Assembly (NCBI GenBank): GCA_002437245.1
Contig: DJOQ01000011.1
Location: 16,954-40,745 of the forward strand
Origin: Ruminococcaceae bacterium UBA6434
Lineage (GTDB): Bacteria; Bacillota; Clostridia; Oscillospirales; Acutalibacteraceae
Direction of reading: 5' to 3'
Length of the DNA stretch: 23,792 nt
Position 1 is the stretch's first letter. Each line of letters begins with the position of its first letter. Positions 6,829 to 13,898 of the stretch are shown one piece after another. Position numbers and translations under genes: made by a program. The notes below the pieces were generated by a model. That model ran no database searches, had not been told where the DNA came from, and saw nothing but the letters and a program-made list of their open reading frames with translations.

Positions 6829-7452
6829 TCAGTCAAAGCTTACGGGAAAGTTTTCGTTCGCCGCCGCGTCAAAGCACATAAGTATTTGTTCTTTTGTATT
6901 TTTTTCGTTTGCAAGATTTACGGGAATATCGTCGCGCGAAAAATAACGGCTTTCGGTAGTCTCGGTATTCGCTCTGAATTCACCGCCTATAAGCGAGCAG
7001 AGCATAAATACCTTTGTTACGCCGTATGCGTAAACGGGCGTGTTGTGCCTGTTTCTGTCCTGAACCGCAATCAGTCTTACGGGTTTTACGGTAAGCCCCG
7101 CTTCTTCAAAAGTTTCTTTTACGGTGTTGTCGCCGACCGACATATTTACGTCGCACCAGCCGCCCGGCAGAGACCACGTGCCGTTTTCCTCGCGAACCAA
7201 AAGTATTTTGCCGCCCTTAAACACCGCGGCGCGCGTATCTATTTTCGGCGTCTGGTAGCCCGTCTCATTGCAAAACAGCTCTTTTGCTTTTTCAAAGGAC
7301 ACATCGGCTTTTTCCGCTATCATTTCGGCGGAAATATCACGTATTCTTTGATATCGCTCTATATCGTATTTGTCTTTTCCGTACGTGAGCCCTGCCTGAG
7401 CCAGACTTTGCAGTTCTGTTGCCCAGCTTAAAAGCTTGTCTTTTTTATCCAT
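6829..7452 (-). CDS. Nudix hydrolase with N-terminal Nudix_N-type domain (ADP-ribose pyrophosphatase-like)
   Basis: The 207-residue protein has a helical N-terminal domain (about 1-65, containing YDIERYQRIRDISAEM) and a Nudix fold after it, the layout of B. subtilis YjhB-like hydrolases that cleave nucleoside-diphosphate-linked compounds such as ADP-ribose or NDP-sugars. The Nudix box is at about 98-120: G98, Met at 104 where the motif has Glu, Lys112-Glu113 in place of Arg-Glu, and intact E116/E117 and G119. The GGWCDVN stretch typical of this subfamily is present. The ATG overlaps the last eight bases of the upstream glycosidase gene, implying translational coupling. Being co-transcribed with a glycosidase and an acetyltransferase, it may act on sugar nucleotides, but this is inference. 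Confidence 0.88.
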   Translation of the reverse strand: MDKKDKLLSWATELQSLAQAGLTYGKDKYDIERYQRIRDISAEMIAEKADVSFEKAKELFCNETGYQTPKIDTRAAVFKGGKILLVREENGTWSLPGGWCDVNMSVGDNTVKETFEEAGLTVKPVRLIAVQDRNRHNTPVYAYGVTKVFMLCSLIGGEFRANTETTESRYFSRDDIPVNLANEKNTKEQILMCFDAAANENFPVSFD

Positions 7453-8842
7453 TGTCGGCTCCTATAACGCCCGAAGAGGGACAACCGAAAATATCGACCG
7501 TTTTGCCGTTAAGCTTATATGACGAGGTAGCGAGATTTTCCTTTGACCACAGCTTTTCGTACAGCTCATAGAGCTCCTGCGGCGAAAGATTTTCGAGCGA
7601 CGGTATTTTTTGCCCGTTTTCTGCGAGTATTTTGTTCTTTGCTTCTTCCGAAGAAGCCATGGCGGCTATGTCATTTATCGTAAGAGCCTTGTTGTAAAGT
7701 CCCCAATCGGAGTCTTTGTAAGAGGTCGTTTTGTAATTCCACAGCGTGTAGCTTATAAGAGCGCTGTCCATAAGCGAAACGGCGTCGCCGCAGAATACGG
7801 TCGGGTTGAATTCTCCCATATAGACTGCAACCTTGTATTGACGTCTTGCCTTTTTCATAGAGCGGATAAGCTGTTTTGTTGTCTTTTTCTCCTTGTCGTA
7901 GGAGTGCAGCTGATACATCATATTCGTCCAGCCCATCTCGGAGGGGTCGGGGAGCTTATCCATTCGCCAAAGCGCCTCGACCGATATTATGTGGTCACGG
8001 TCTGCGGAGCGTATGGCTTTTACCATTCTGTCGTATACCGCTTTTCTGAGCGTCACGTCCTGCCACGGGTCGGCGGCGTTTTCGGGCAGAACTCCGTGCT
8101 CGGTGTCCGCGTTGTTGAGCGGCTCGTTCATAATGTCGTATGCCGCAACGCAGGTGCGGTCCTTATACCGTGCCGCTATTTTCATCCAGAGATTTTCCAT
8201 TATGTCCTGATAATTTTTGTCGTTGTACAAAAGATTTCTCCCGGCTTTTCCGCACGAGTGGTCGCCGTTTTGACCGCCGGGGCAGCCGTGCATGTCAAAT
8301 ATCAGATACAGGTTGTATTTCTCCGCCATTTCACAGGCAAAATCGAGCTTTATAAATCCGGGATTTTCGTTGTCGTTCTCGGTTATGTATGTGCCGTTTT
8401 CGTCCGACATAAAGTTCCTGTACCAGAAGGGTATTCTGATGCAGTTAAATCCGAGCGCTTTAACATTTTTAAAATCCTCTTCGGTGATGTAATTGTCACG
8501 GTAGCTTTTAAAAAGCTCCGCGGTTTTTTCTTCGCCGAAAAGAGATGTGAATTTGTCCAAGGTGTCAAGTTCCGCCCAACCGTCGTCCGTTCCGCCCTTT
8601 ACGGTAAGGCTCCTGTCGAGGCTCATAACAGGGCACATCCAGGTTTCCTGCAAAAGCCAGCCGCCGAAGTTTACGCCGCGAAGCTGTATGCCGTTGTCGC
8701 TGCCGTCGGTGAGGTAGCCGTCCTCGCTGACGCGCAAAAGCTTGGTGTGGTCGATTTCACGCCGTATTTTCGGCTTTTGACCGCAAGACGAAAGACAAAA
8801 CAGCAAAGCCGCTGACAGTATAACGCAAATTAACTTTTTCAT
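7445..8842 (-). CDS. Glycoside hydrolase family 5 lipoprotein (exo-beta-1,3-glucanase/cellulase-like)
   Basis: The 465-residue protein starts with a lipoprotein signal (MKKLICVILSAALLFCLSSC, cysteine 20), so it is probably anchored on the outer face of the membrane. GH5 landmarks appear in order: RGVNFGGWLLQE (about 55-66), RIPFWYRNF, FDMHGCPGGQNG, YDIMNEP with acid/base Glu240, LHSYD with His313, and YMGEF with nucleophile Glu344. The GVNxGGWL and HGxPGxQNG pattern is closest to exo-beta-1,3-glucanases and related GH5 subfamilies rather than classical endocellulases; the substrate is unproven. The ATG has AGGAGAGG in front. It lies 21 bases after the acetyltransferase gene and overlaps the Nudix gene by eight bases, in one operon. 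No carbohydrate-binding module is seen; the C-terminal 60 or so residues are helical and of unknown role. Confidence 0.9.
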   Translation of the reverse strand: MKKLICVILSAALLFCLSSCGQKPKIRREIDHTKLLRVSEDGYLTDGSDNGIQLRGVNFGGWLLQETWMCPVMSLDRSLTVKGGTDDGWAELDTLDKFTSLFGEEKTAELFKSYRDNYITEEDFKNVKALGFNCIRIPFWYRNFMSDENGTYITENDNENPGFIKLDFACEMAEKYNLYLIFDMHGCPGGQNGDHSCGKAGRNLLYNDKNYQDIMENLWMKIAARYKDRTCVAAYDIMNEPLNNADTEHGVLPENAADPWQDVTLRKAVYDRMVKAIRSADRDHIISVEALWRMDKLPDPSEMGWTNMMYQLHSYDKEKKTTKQLIRSMKKARRQYKVAVYMGEFNPTVFCGDAVSLMDSALISYTLWNYKTTSYKDSDWGLYNKALTINDIAAMASSEEAKNKILAENGQKIPSLENLSPQELYELYEKLWSKENLATSSYKLNGKTVDIFGCPSSGVIGADNG

Positions 8843-8863
8843 AATACCTCTCCTATTTTTTAA

Positions 8864-9481
8864 TTATTCGATTGACGAATAATCTATTTTTCTGTTTTTA
8901 AAGTAGTATTCCTTATCCCGTTCGCCGACCTCGCGAATTACACGGCAGGGGTTTCCCACGGCAACCACGGACGACGGAATGTCCTTTGTGACAACGCTGC
9001 CCGCACCTATAACGGTATTGTCGCCTATCGTAACGCCGGGAAGAATCAGCGCGCCTGCGCCTATCCAACAGTTTTTGCCTATATGAATAGCCATATTGTA
9101 TTGGTATTCCTTTGCGCGAAGAACGGGGTCTATAGGGTGCCCTGCGGTTGCGACGGTGACATTGGGACCGAACATGGTGTTGTCGCCGACATAAATATGT
9201 GTGTCATCTACAAGCGTAAGCCCGAAATTCGCGTAGATGTGATTTCCGAAATGCACGTGTTTTCCGCCGAAATTTGAGTGAAATGGCGGCTCTATGTAAC
9301 AGCCGTCGCCTATTTCAGCGAACATTTCCCTGAGCATTTCTTCACGCTTTTTGAGTTCGGTGGGACGCGTCATATTGAAGTCGTAAAGTCTGTCAAGACA
9401 TTTTAACTGACTTTTCATTATTTCTTCGTCACCGGGCAAATACAATTCGCCCGTGTGCATTTTGTCTTTCATTGCTCCCAT
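8864..9481 (-). CDS. Maltose/galactoside O-acetyltransferase (hexapeptide-repeat family)
   Basis: The 205-residue enzyme transfers acetyl from acetyl-CoA to a sugar hydroxyl. It has the N-terminal Mac domain (MHTGELYLPGDEEI... up to about residue 55) and a left-handed beta-helix of hexapeptide repeats (HIYVGDNTMFGPNVTV, IHIGKNCWIGAGALILPGV, IGDNTVIGAGSVVTKDIP). The catalytic histidine is expected in TAGHPIDP. I chose the ATG at 9481 because AGAGGA lies just upstream; an in-frame ATG at 9502 would add seven residues but has no ribosome binding site. It leads the operon with the GH5 lipoprotein and Nudix gene. Members usually detoxify surplus sugars, which would fit sugars released by the glycosidase, but that link is inference. 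Confidence 0.93.
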   Translation of the reverse strand: MGAMKDKMHTGELYLPGDEEIMKSQLKCLDRLYDFNMTRPTELKKREEMLREMFAEIGDGCYIEPPFHSNFGGKHVHFGNHIYANFGLTLVDDTHIYVGDNTMFGPNVTVATAGHPIDPVLRAKEYQYNMAIHIGKNCWIGAGALILPGVTIGDNTVIGAGSVVTKDIPSSVVAVGNPCRVIREVGERDKEYYFKNRKIDYSSIE

Positions 9482-9505
9482 GGCATTTCCTCTTTTCCTC
9501 ATTTA

Positions 9506-9534
9506 TTGACATAAATCACAATTGATATTATCAT
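9506..9534 (+). promoter_or_regulatory. Promoter of the PPC/DUF296 gene, in the divergent intergenic region
   Basis: TTGACA (9506-9511), 17 bases and TATCAT (9529-9534) point rightward. On the other strand a weaker pair, TTGTGT (9557-9552), 16 bases, TATGAT (9535-9530), could serve the acetyltransferase operon. The two would overlap and may compete. Confidence 0.6.
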
Positions 9535-9591
9535 AAGTATATCATTTTTGTACACAACTTTCCACAATAAAATAAAAACGGAGGAATTACC

Positions 9592-10011
9592 ATGGATTAC
9601 AGAAAATTCGGCGACATCGTTGTAGCGAGATTTGACCGCGGAGAGGAATTTGTAAGCTCGCTGCAAAGGCTATGTGAAAAGGAAAATATAAAGTCGGCGT
9701 CCGTTTCGGCGATAGGCGCATTAAATGCGTTCAGCGCAGGCGTATATAAAATCGACGAGAAAAAATATGTCAAAAACGAATTTGAAGGCTGTTTCGAGAT
9801 AGTTTCGCTCACGGGCACCGTAAACACCAAGGACGGTAAATATTACAGCCATCTGCATATAAGCGCCGGCGATGAGAGCGGACGTGTTTTCGGCGGACAC
9901 CTTAATGAAGCGCACATAAGCGCAACCGCCGAGGTTGTAATAAGGATAATAAACGGTGATTTTGACAGATTTTATGACGATGTGACGGGGCTTAACCTGT
10001 TTAAGTTTTGA
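9592..10011 (+). CDS. PPC domain (DUF296) protein
   Basis: This 139-residue single-domain protein matches the PPC/DUF296 family, found alone in bacteria and fused to AT-hooks in plants. Visible signatures are the N-terminal VVARFDRGEEFVSSLQRLCE, the central SASVSAIGALNAFSAGVY, and HLHISAGDESGRVFGGHL, whose histidines form the probable metal site. Bacterial stand-alone members are trimeric, and their biochemical role is not established; many annotations as DNA-binding are carried over from the plant proteins. GGAGG lies nine bases before the ATG. The gene is monocistronic, with its own promoter and a terminator at 10032. Confidence 0.88.
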   Translation: MDYRKFGDIVVARFDRGEEFVSSLQRLCEKENIKSASVSAIGALNAFSAGVYKIDEKKYVKNEFEGCFEIVSLTGTVNTKDGKYYSHLHISAGDESGRVFGGHLNEAHISATAEVVIRIINGDFDRFYDDVTGLNLFKF

Positions 10012-10031
10012 GTCGAAACAAATGATAAATG

Positions 10032-10074
10032 TGCGTCGGGCGTTATTTTGAGCGTTCGGCGCATTTTATTTTTC
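10032..10074 (+). terminator. Intrinsic terminator of the PPC gene
   Basis: An 11-bp stem (10032-10042 with 10053-10063, including G-U pairs) is followed by TTTTATTTTT. It ends three bases before the next promoter. Confidence 0.75.
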
Positions 10075-10076
10075 TG

Positions 10077-10104
10077 TTGACAAAACGGCGATATATGATA
10101 TACT
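10077..10104 (+). promoter_or_regulatory. Promoter of the MarR-MATE operon
   Basis: TTGACA (10077-10082), a 16-base spacer and TATACT (10099-10104) make a strong sigma-A promoter with an initiation site near 10111, inside the palindrome that follows. Confidence 0.8.
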
Positions 10105-10107
10105 AAA

Positions 10108-10127
10108 ATAGTTCTATTTAGAACTAT
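10108..10127 (+). promoter_or_regulatory. Palindromic operator, probable MarR binding site
   Basis: ATAGTTC and GAACTAT are perfect inverted arms separated by TATTTA. The 20-bp dyad starts four bases after the -10 box and covers the predicted transcription start, the usual place for an autorepressing MarR protein to bind. Size and spacing fit a winged-helix dimer. Confidence 0.75.
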
Positions 10128-10140
10128 CGGAGGCGATTTA

Positions 10141-10584
10141 ATGAACGGAATCGAGTTCTTGTCGGACTCTGCAAAGCTGTACCAAAATACCGTAATGCCC
10201 GTCTGCAAAAAATACGGGCTTACATATATGGAGTTCAGCGTGCTGATGTTCCTTTACAACAATCCGCAATACAATACCGCGGCGCAGGTCGTCGCAATGA
10301 GGCATATCGCAAAGTCGCACGTCTCGGTATCGGTAAATTCACTCATGGAAAAGGGCTTGCTGAGCGGCGAAAAGTGCCCCGATAAGCGCATTACAAGGCT
10401 GTCGGTCACCGAAAACGGCGCGAGCGTTGCAAAAAACGGCAGAGCGGCACAAAAAGAATTTGCCGAAATCCTTTGCGGCGGTTTTTCCGCACGGGAGCGC
10501 GAAACGTTTTTGACCCTTCTCAATAAAATGGGGGCTAACGTCGCGGATTATTTTAATGTGAAACGGAGCGGATACAGTGGATAA
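10141..10584 (+). CDS. MarR-family transcriptional repressor
   Basis: The 147-residue protein has the MarR winged-helix layout. An N-terminal dimerisation helix is followed by GLTYMEFSVLMFLYNNP (helices 1-2). The recognition helix region is HIAKSHVSVSVNSLMEKGLL, and the wing motif is GEKCPDKRITRLSVTENGA, with the conserved Asp-Lys-Arg. MarR proteins repress their own operon and are released by phenolics or drugs. GGAGGCG precedes the ATG, the palindrome at 10108 lies between promoter and gene, and the MATE pump gene overlaps its end by eight bases. This matches the mepR-mepA arrangement of Staphylococcus aureus, so I infer that it controls the pump. The inducer is unknown. Confidence 0.93.
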   Translation: MNGIEFLSDSAKLYQNTVMPVCKKYGLTYMEFSVLMFLYNNPQYNTAAQVVAMRHIAKSHVSVSVNSLMEKGLLSGEKCPDKRITRLSVTENGASVAKNGRAAQKEFAEILCGGFSARERETFLTLLNKMGANVADYFNVKRSGYSG

Positions 10585-11956
10585 AAACAAAGAATTTCTC
10601 GGAACGGAAAAAATAGGAAAGCTGCTTTTCCGTCTTGCCGTGCCTACCGTAATAGCGCAGATTGTAAATATGCTCTACAATATTGTGGACCGTATATATA
10701 TAGGCCATATTCCGGGCGAGGGCAGCGCGGCTCTTACGGGAGTCGGCGTATGTATGCCGATAATTATGATAATTTCGGCGTTTGCCGCACTTGTAAGCTC
10801 GGGCGGTGCTCCGCGCGCTTCGATAAGCCTCGGCAAGGGCGATAGAAACGGCGCAGAAAAAATACTCGGTAACTGCTTTTTACTTCAACTAATATTATCG
10901 GCAGTGCTGACCGCCGTTTTGCTGATATGGGACAGAAACCTTCTGTTGATGTTCGGCGCGAGCGAAAATACAATAGATTACGCCGTGGCTTATATGGATA
11001 TTTATGCCGTAGGAACGGTTTTTGTCCAGCTTACGCTCGGTCTTAACGCCTTTATAACCGCACAGGGCTTCGCAAAAACAGGTATGCTCACCGTTATAAT
11101 AGGCGCGGCGGCAAATATAGCGCTTGACCCGCTGTTTATATTTGCTTTCGATATGGGCGTGCGCGGAGCGGCTGTTGCCACGGTAATTTCTCAGGGCGTG
11201 TCGTGCGTTTGGGCGGTGTGCTTTTTGCTGTCGAAAAAGACCGGGCTTAAAATTCGGTTTAAAAATATGCGCCTGGCCCCGAAGGTCATTTTACCCTGTA
11301 TTGCTTTGGGACTTGCGACATTTATTATGCAGGCGAGCGAGAGCGTAATTTCCGTGTGCTTCAATTCGTCGCTTTTAAAATACGGCGGCGACATAGCTGT
11401 CGGCGCCATGACAATACTTACAAGCGTAATGCAGTTCGCCATGCTTCCCTTGCAGGGCATAGGGCAGGGTGCCCAGCCTATAATGAGCTACAATTACGGT
11501 GCGCGAAATCCCGACCGCGTAAAAAAGACTTATCGTCTTTTGCTTATAGTCAATATGATATACGCCGTGATTTTGTGGGCGGCGGTCATTATATTCCCCA
11601 AGGCGTTTGCGGGGATCTTCAGTTCGGATGCCGAGCTTGTCGGGTTTGCCGCAAAGGCGCTCAGAATTTACTTCGGCGGAATGTTCCTTATGGGTGCGCA
11701 GATAGCCTGCCAGATGGCGTTTGTATCAATAGGCAATGCGCCGTGCTCCATAATAGTTGCCGTTGTGCGTAAATTCGTTTTGCTGATACCGCTTATCTAT
11801 ATAATGCCGCATATAATCTCCGACAAGACCATGGGCGTTTATACCGCGGAGCCGATAGCCGATATTTTGGCCGTTACTTTCACGCTTATACTGTTTGCGT
11901 TCAGATTCAGGAGTGCAATGAAAAAGCTTGAAAAGCCCGAAACAAAAGAAAAATAA
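10577..11956 (+). CDS. MATE-family multidrug efflux pump (MepA-like)
   Basis: The 459-residue protein has about 12 membrane helices in two similar halves. The N-terminal half carries LFRLAVPTVIAQIVNMLYNIVDRIYIGHIPGEGSAALTGVG and the second half carries IGQGAQPIMSYNYGARN, both characteristic of MepA-type MATE transporters that expel cationic drugs in exchange for Na+ or H+. Translation starts at a GTG that overlaps the MarR stop codon by eight bases, with GGAG nine bases upstream, so the two are coupled. The C-terminus is a charged tail (KKLEKPETKEK). The substrate range cannot be read from sequence. Confidence 0.93.
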   Translation: MDKNKEFLGTEKIGKLLFRLAVPTVIAQIVNMLYNIVDRIYIGHIPGEGSAALTGVGVCMPIIMIISAFAALVSSGGAPRASISLGKGDRNGAEKILGNCFLLQLILSAVLTAVLLIWDRNLLLMFGASENTIDYAVAYMDIYAVGTVFVQLTLGLNAFITAQGFAKTGMLTVIIGAAANIALDPLFIFAFDMGVRGAAVATVISQGVSCVWAVCFLLSKKTGLKIRFKNMRLAPKVILPCIALGLATFIMQASESVISVCFNSSLLKYGGDIAVGAMTILTSVMQFAMLPLQGIGQGAQPIMSYNYGARNPDRVKKTYRLLLIVNMIYAVILWAAVIIFPKAFAGIFSSDAELVGFAAKALRIYFGGMFLMGAQIACQMAFVSIGNAPCSIIVAVVRKFVLLIPLIYIMPHIISDKTMGVYTAEPIADILAVTFTLILFAFRFRSAMKKLEKPETKEK

Positions 11957-11960
11957 CATT

Positions 11961-11993
11961 GAAAAAAGACACGATGAAAATCGTGCCTTTTTA
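11961..11993. terminator. Bidirectional terminator between the MATE and ABC importer genes
   Basis: CACGAT (11970-11975) and ATCGTG (11980-11985) form a short perfect stem. It is followed by CCTTTTTATTT on the + strand and by TCTTTTTTC on the minus strand, so it can end both convergent transcripts. The minus-strand ABC operon stops at 12069. Confidence 0.75.
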
Positions 11994-12068
11994 TTTACCG
12001 TATTTGTTTTGCAGAGGAACTGAGTCGGTTTGTAGCGAACGAAAATGATGTCGGTTAAATTAAAAATA

Positions 12069-12869
12069 TCATTCCCGGGTCAACAGCATTCTGTCGTTAT
12101 CAAGCTCTTTTCCGGATTTTTGACGGTAGAGGCTCAAAAGGTCCTGAACGCTCATATTGCTTCTCTCGCTGCCCTTCAGATCGAGCACCGTTTTGCCGCC
12201 CTCAAGCATAATTGTGCGTGTGCCGAGCGAAAGCGCGGATTTAATGTTGTGCGTTATCATCATGGTGGTAATGTTGTTTTCCGCCACTATTTTTTCGGTT
12301 ATGTCAAGTACCTTTTCGGCTGTAATCGGGTCGAGCGCCGCGGTATGCTCGTCAAGTAAGAGAAGCTTCGGCGTTACAAGTGTGCTCATCATAAGCGTTA
12401 CCGCCTGCCTCTGACCGCCCGAAAGCTGACCCATTTTCGTCTTTAATCTGTCCTCAAGACCCATATTGAGTCTTAGGAGCTTCTCTCTGAAAAATTCAAC
12501 GTCTCTTTTTTTGAGCGCAGGTGAAAAGAGGTGCCTTGTCGCCTTTGAATAGACAAGCGCGAGATTTTCCTCAATCGTAAGGTCGGGCGCCGTGCCGCGC
12601 ATCGGGTCCTGAAAAAGCCTGCCTATGTCTTTGGCTCTAACGTGCTCTTTTTGGTAAGTTATGTTTTTTCCGTCGAGGACTATTTTACCGCCGTCACATA
12701 AAAATTCGCCCGCAATCGCGTTAAACAGCGTGGATTTTCCTGCGCCGTTAGAGCCTATTACGGTGACGAATTCGCCCTTGTCAAGCGATAATGAAATCCC
12801 GTCAAGAGCTTTGTGCTCGTTTGGCGTTCCCTTTAAAAATGTTTTGGAGAGATTCTTAATTTCAAGCAT
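12069..12869 (-). CDS. trpZ: ATP-binding subunit of the predicted tryptophan ABC importer
   Basis: The 266-residue ABC ATPase has Walker A GSNGAGKST (39-47), Q-loop Gln87, signature LSGGQ (149-153), Walker B LLLLD (169-173) with catalytic Glu174, and H-loop His207. It powers the permease encoded just upstream. Its ATG overlaps the last eight bases of the permease gene (ATGCTTGA), implying coupled translation. The subfamily is the one paired with TrpX/TrpY in Firmicutes rather than a polar amino-acid or Liv type ATPase. Substrate assignment rests on the Trp T-box that leads the operon. The symbol follows published trpXYZ usage for the importer, not the biosynthetic trp genes. Confidence 0.88.
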   Translation of the reverse strand: MLEIKNLSKTFLKGTPNEHKALDGISLSLDKGEFVTVIGSNGAGKSTLFNAIAGEFLCDGGKIVLDGKNITYQKEHVRAKDIGRLFQDPMRGTAPDLTIEENLALVYSKATRHLFSPALKKRDVEFFREKLLRLNMGLEDRLKTKMGQLSGGQRQAVTLMMSTLVTPKLLLLDEHTAALDPITAEKVLDITEKIVAENNITTMMITHNIKSALSLGTRTIMLEGGKTVLDLKGSERSNMSVQDLLSLYRQKSGKELDNDRMLLTRE

Positions 12870-13770
12870 TTTTCATTCCCTCCATTTTCATTTTTCTGTC
12901 TGAAATCGCATTTTTGACGGCAGGTACCGACAGCGTTACGGCAACTATAACCGCCGATAACAGTTTTAGGGCGTTTGCCGAAAATACATTTGTCTCAAGT
13001 GCAAAGGCGACTATCATTCTGTAAATTACGGAGCCTACCACCGCCGAGACAAGACCGACCGAAAGCGAGCGTCTGCCGAATATGACTTCGCCTATTATTA
13101 CCGAGGCGAGACCTATAACTATCATACCGCTGCCCGAGTTTACGTCGGCAAAGCCCTGTGTTTGAGCTATCACGGCGCCCGAGAGCGCAACAAGCGCATT
13201 TGATATTGCAAGTGCGGTTACGGTGGTCATGTCGGTATTTATCGAGGAGGCTCTAACCATATCCTTGTTGCCTCCTGTGGCTCTTATACATAAGCCGAGA
13301 ACGGTTTTAAAGAACATAATCAGCAGTACTACGCATACCGCGCAGATTATCGCCGCCAAAATCATTTTCGGCAGGTCTCCGGAGCTGTTTTCGCCGAAGA
13401 GCGACGCGAATCTGTCATAAAATCTCTTTTTGCCTATGAGAGAGACGTTTGGAGCGCCCATAATAGTTATATTGACTGTGTAAAGACCGCTCATTGTGAG
13501 TATGCCGGCGAGTATCGGGTGAATTTTTGCCTTTGTCTGTAAAAACCCCGTAACCGCGCCTGCGGCAAATCCTGCGAATACTGCCGCCAAAAGGCCCAAA
13601 AACGGATGCCCCGAGGCGCAGAGCACCGCGGAGACGGCAATGCCGAAGGTGAAGCTTCCGTCAACCGTAAGGTCGGGAATATTCAGTATGCGAAATGAAA
13701 TATAGACGCCGAGTGCCAAAAGAGCGTATTGAAAGCCGAGCAGTACCGCGCCCGAAATAACAGAAAGCAT
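12862..13770 (-). CDS. trpY: Permease subunit of the predicted tryptophan ABC importer
   Basis: The 302-residue hydrophobic protein belongs to the BPD_transp_2 (COG4120-type) permeases, with about 8-9 membrane segments. The early FRILNIPDLTVDGSFTFG stretch is typical, and the central IRATGGNKDMVRASSINTDM loop is the expected contact with the ATPase. The frame is open 20 codons further upstream, but I start at the ATG at 13770, which has AGGGGG at the right distance and begins the hydrophobic helix (MLSVISGAVLLGFQ). It lies 128 bases after trpX, a gap filled by a long inverted repeat, and overlaps trpZ by eight bases. Confidence 0.88.
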   Translation of the reverse strand: MLSVISGAVLLGFQYALLALGVYISFRILNIPDLTVDGSFTFGIAVSAVLCASGHPFLGLLAAVFAGFAAGAVTGFLQTKAKIHPILAGILTMSGLYTVNITIMGAPNVSLIGKKRFYDRFASLFGENSSGDLPKMILAAIICAVCVVLLIMFFKTVLGLCIRATGGNKDMVRASSINTDMTTVTALAISNALVALSGAVIAQTQGFADVNSGSGMIVIGLASVIIGEVIFGRRSLSVGLVSAVVGSVIYRMIVAFALETNVFSANALKLLSAVIVAVTLSVPAVKNAISDRKMKMEGMKNA

Positions 13771-13796
13771 GGGCTTTCCCCCTAAGAAAAATTTAA

Positions 13797-13886
13797 AGGG
13801 GCTGTAAAATATTCGGAAAGCAACAATCAAGGCGATGTATTAAAGCTCTGCCGCCGAGATGTTTTCCGAACATTTTTCCAACCCCT
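13797..13886 (-). repeat. Long inverted repeat between trpX and the permease gene
   Basis: The arms at 13797-13819 and 13863-13886 pair over about 20 of 23 positions, with a perfect core except one G-U: TTCGGAAA against TTTCCGAA flanked by AAAAT-type arms, and AGGGG against CCCCT at the base. The loop is about 43 bases. There is no following T-tract, so it is better read as an intercistronic mRNA stem than as a terminator. Such stems often protect the upstream message and lower expression of downstream genes, which would fit excess binding protein over membrane subunits. Confidence 0.75.
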
Positions 13887-13898
13887 GAAAGACTCAAA

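Noticed and set aside
6781..7431. 216-codon + strand frame opposite the Nudix gene
   Set aside because: It begins inside a terminator hairpin and is a shadow of the Nudix coding strand.
7610..8815. 401-codon + strand frame opposite the GH5 gene
   Set aside because: It mirrors the codon bias of the real gene, has no ribosome binding site and lacks any recognisable domain, whereas the minus strand carries all GH5 motifs.
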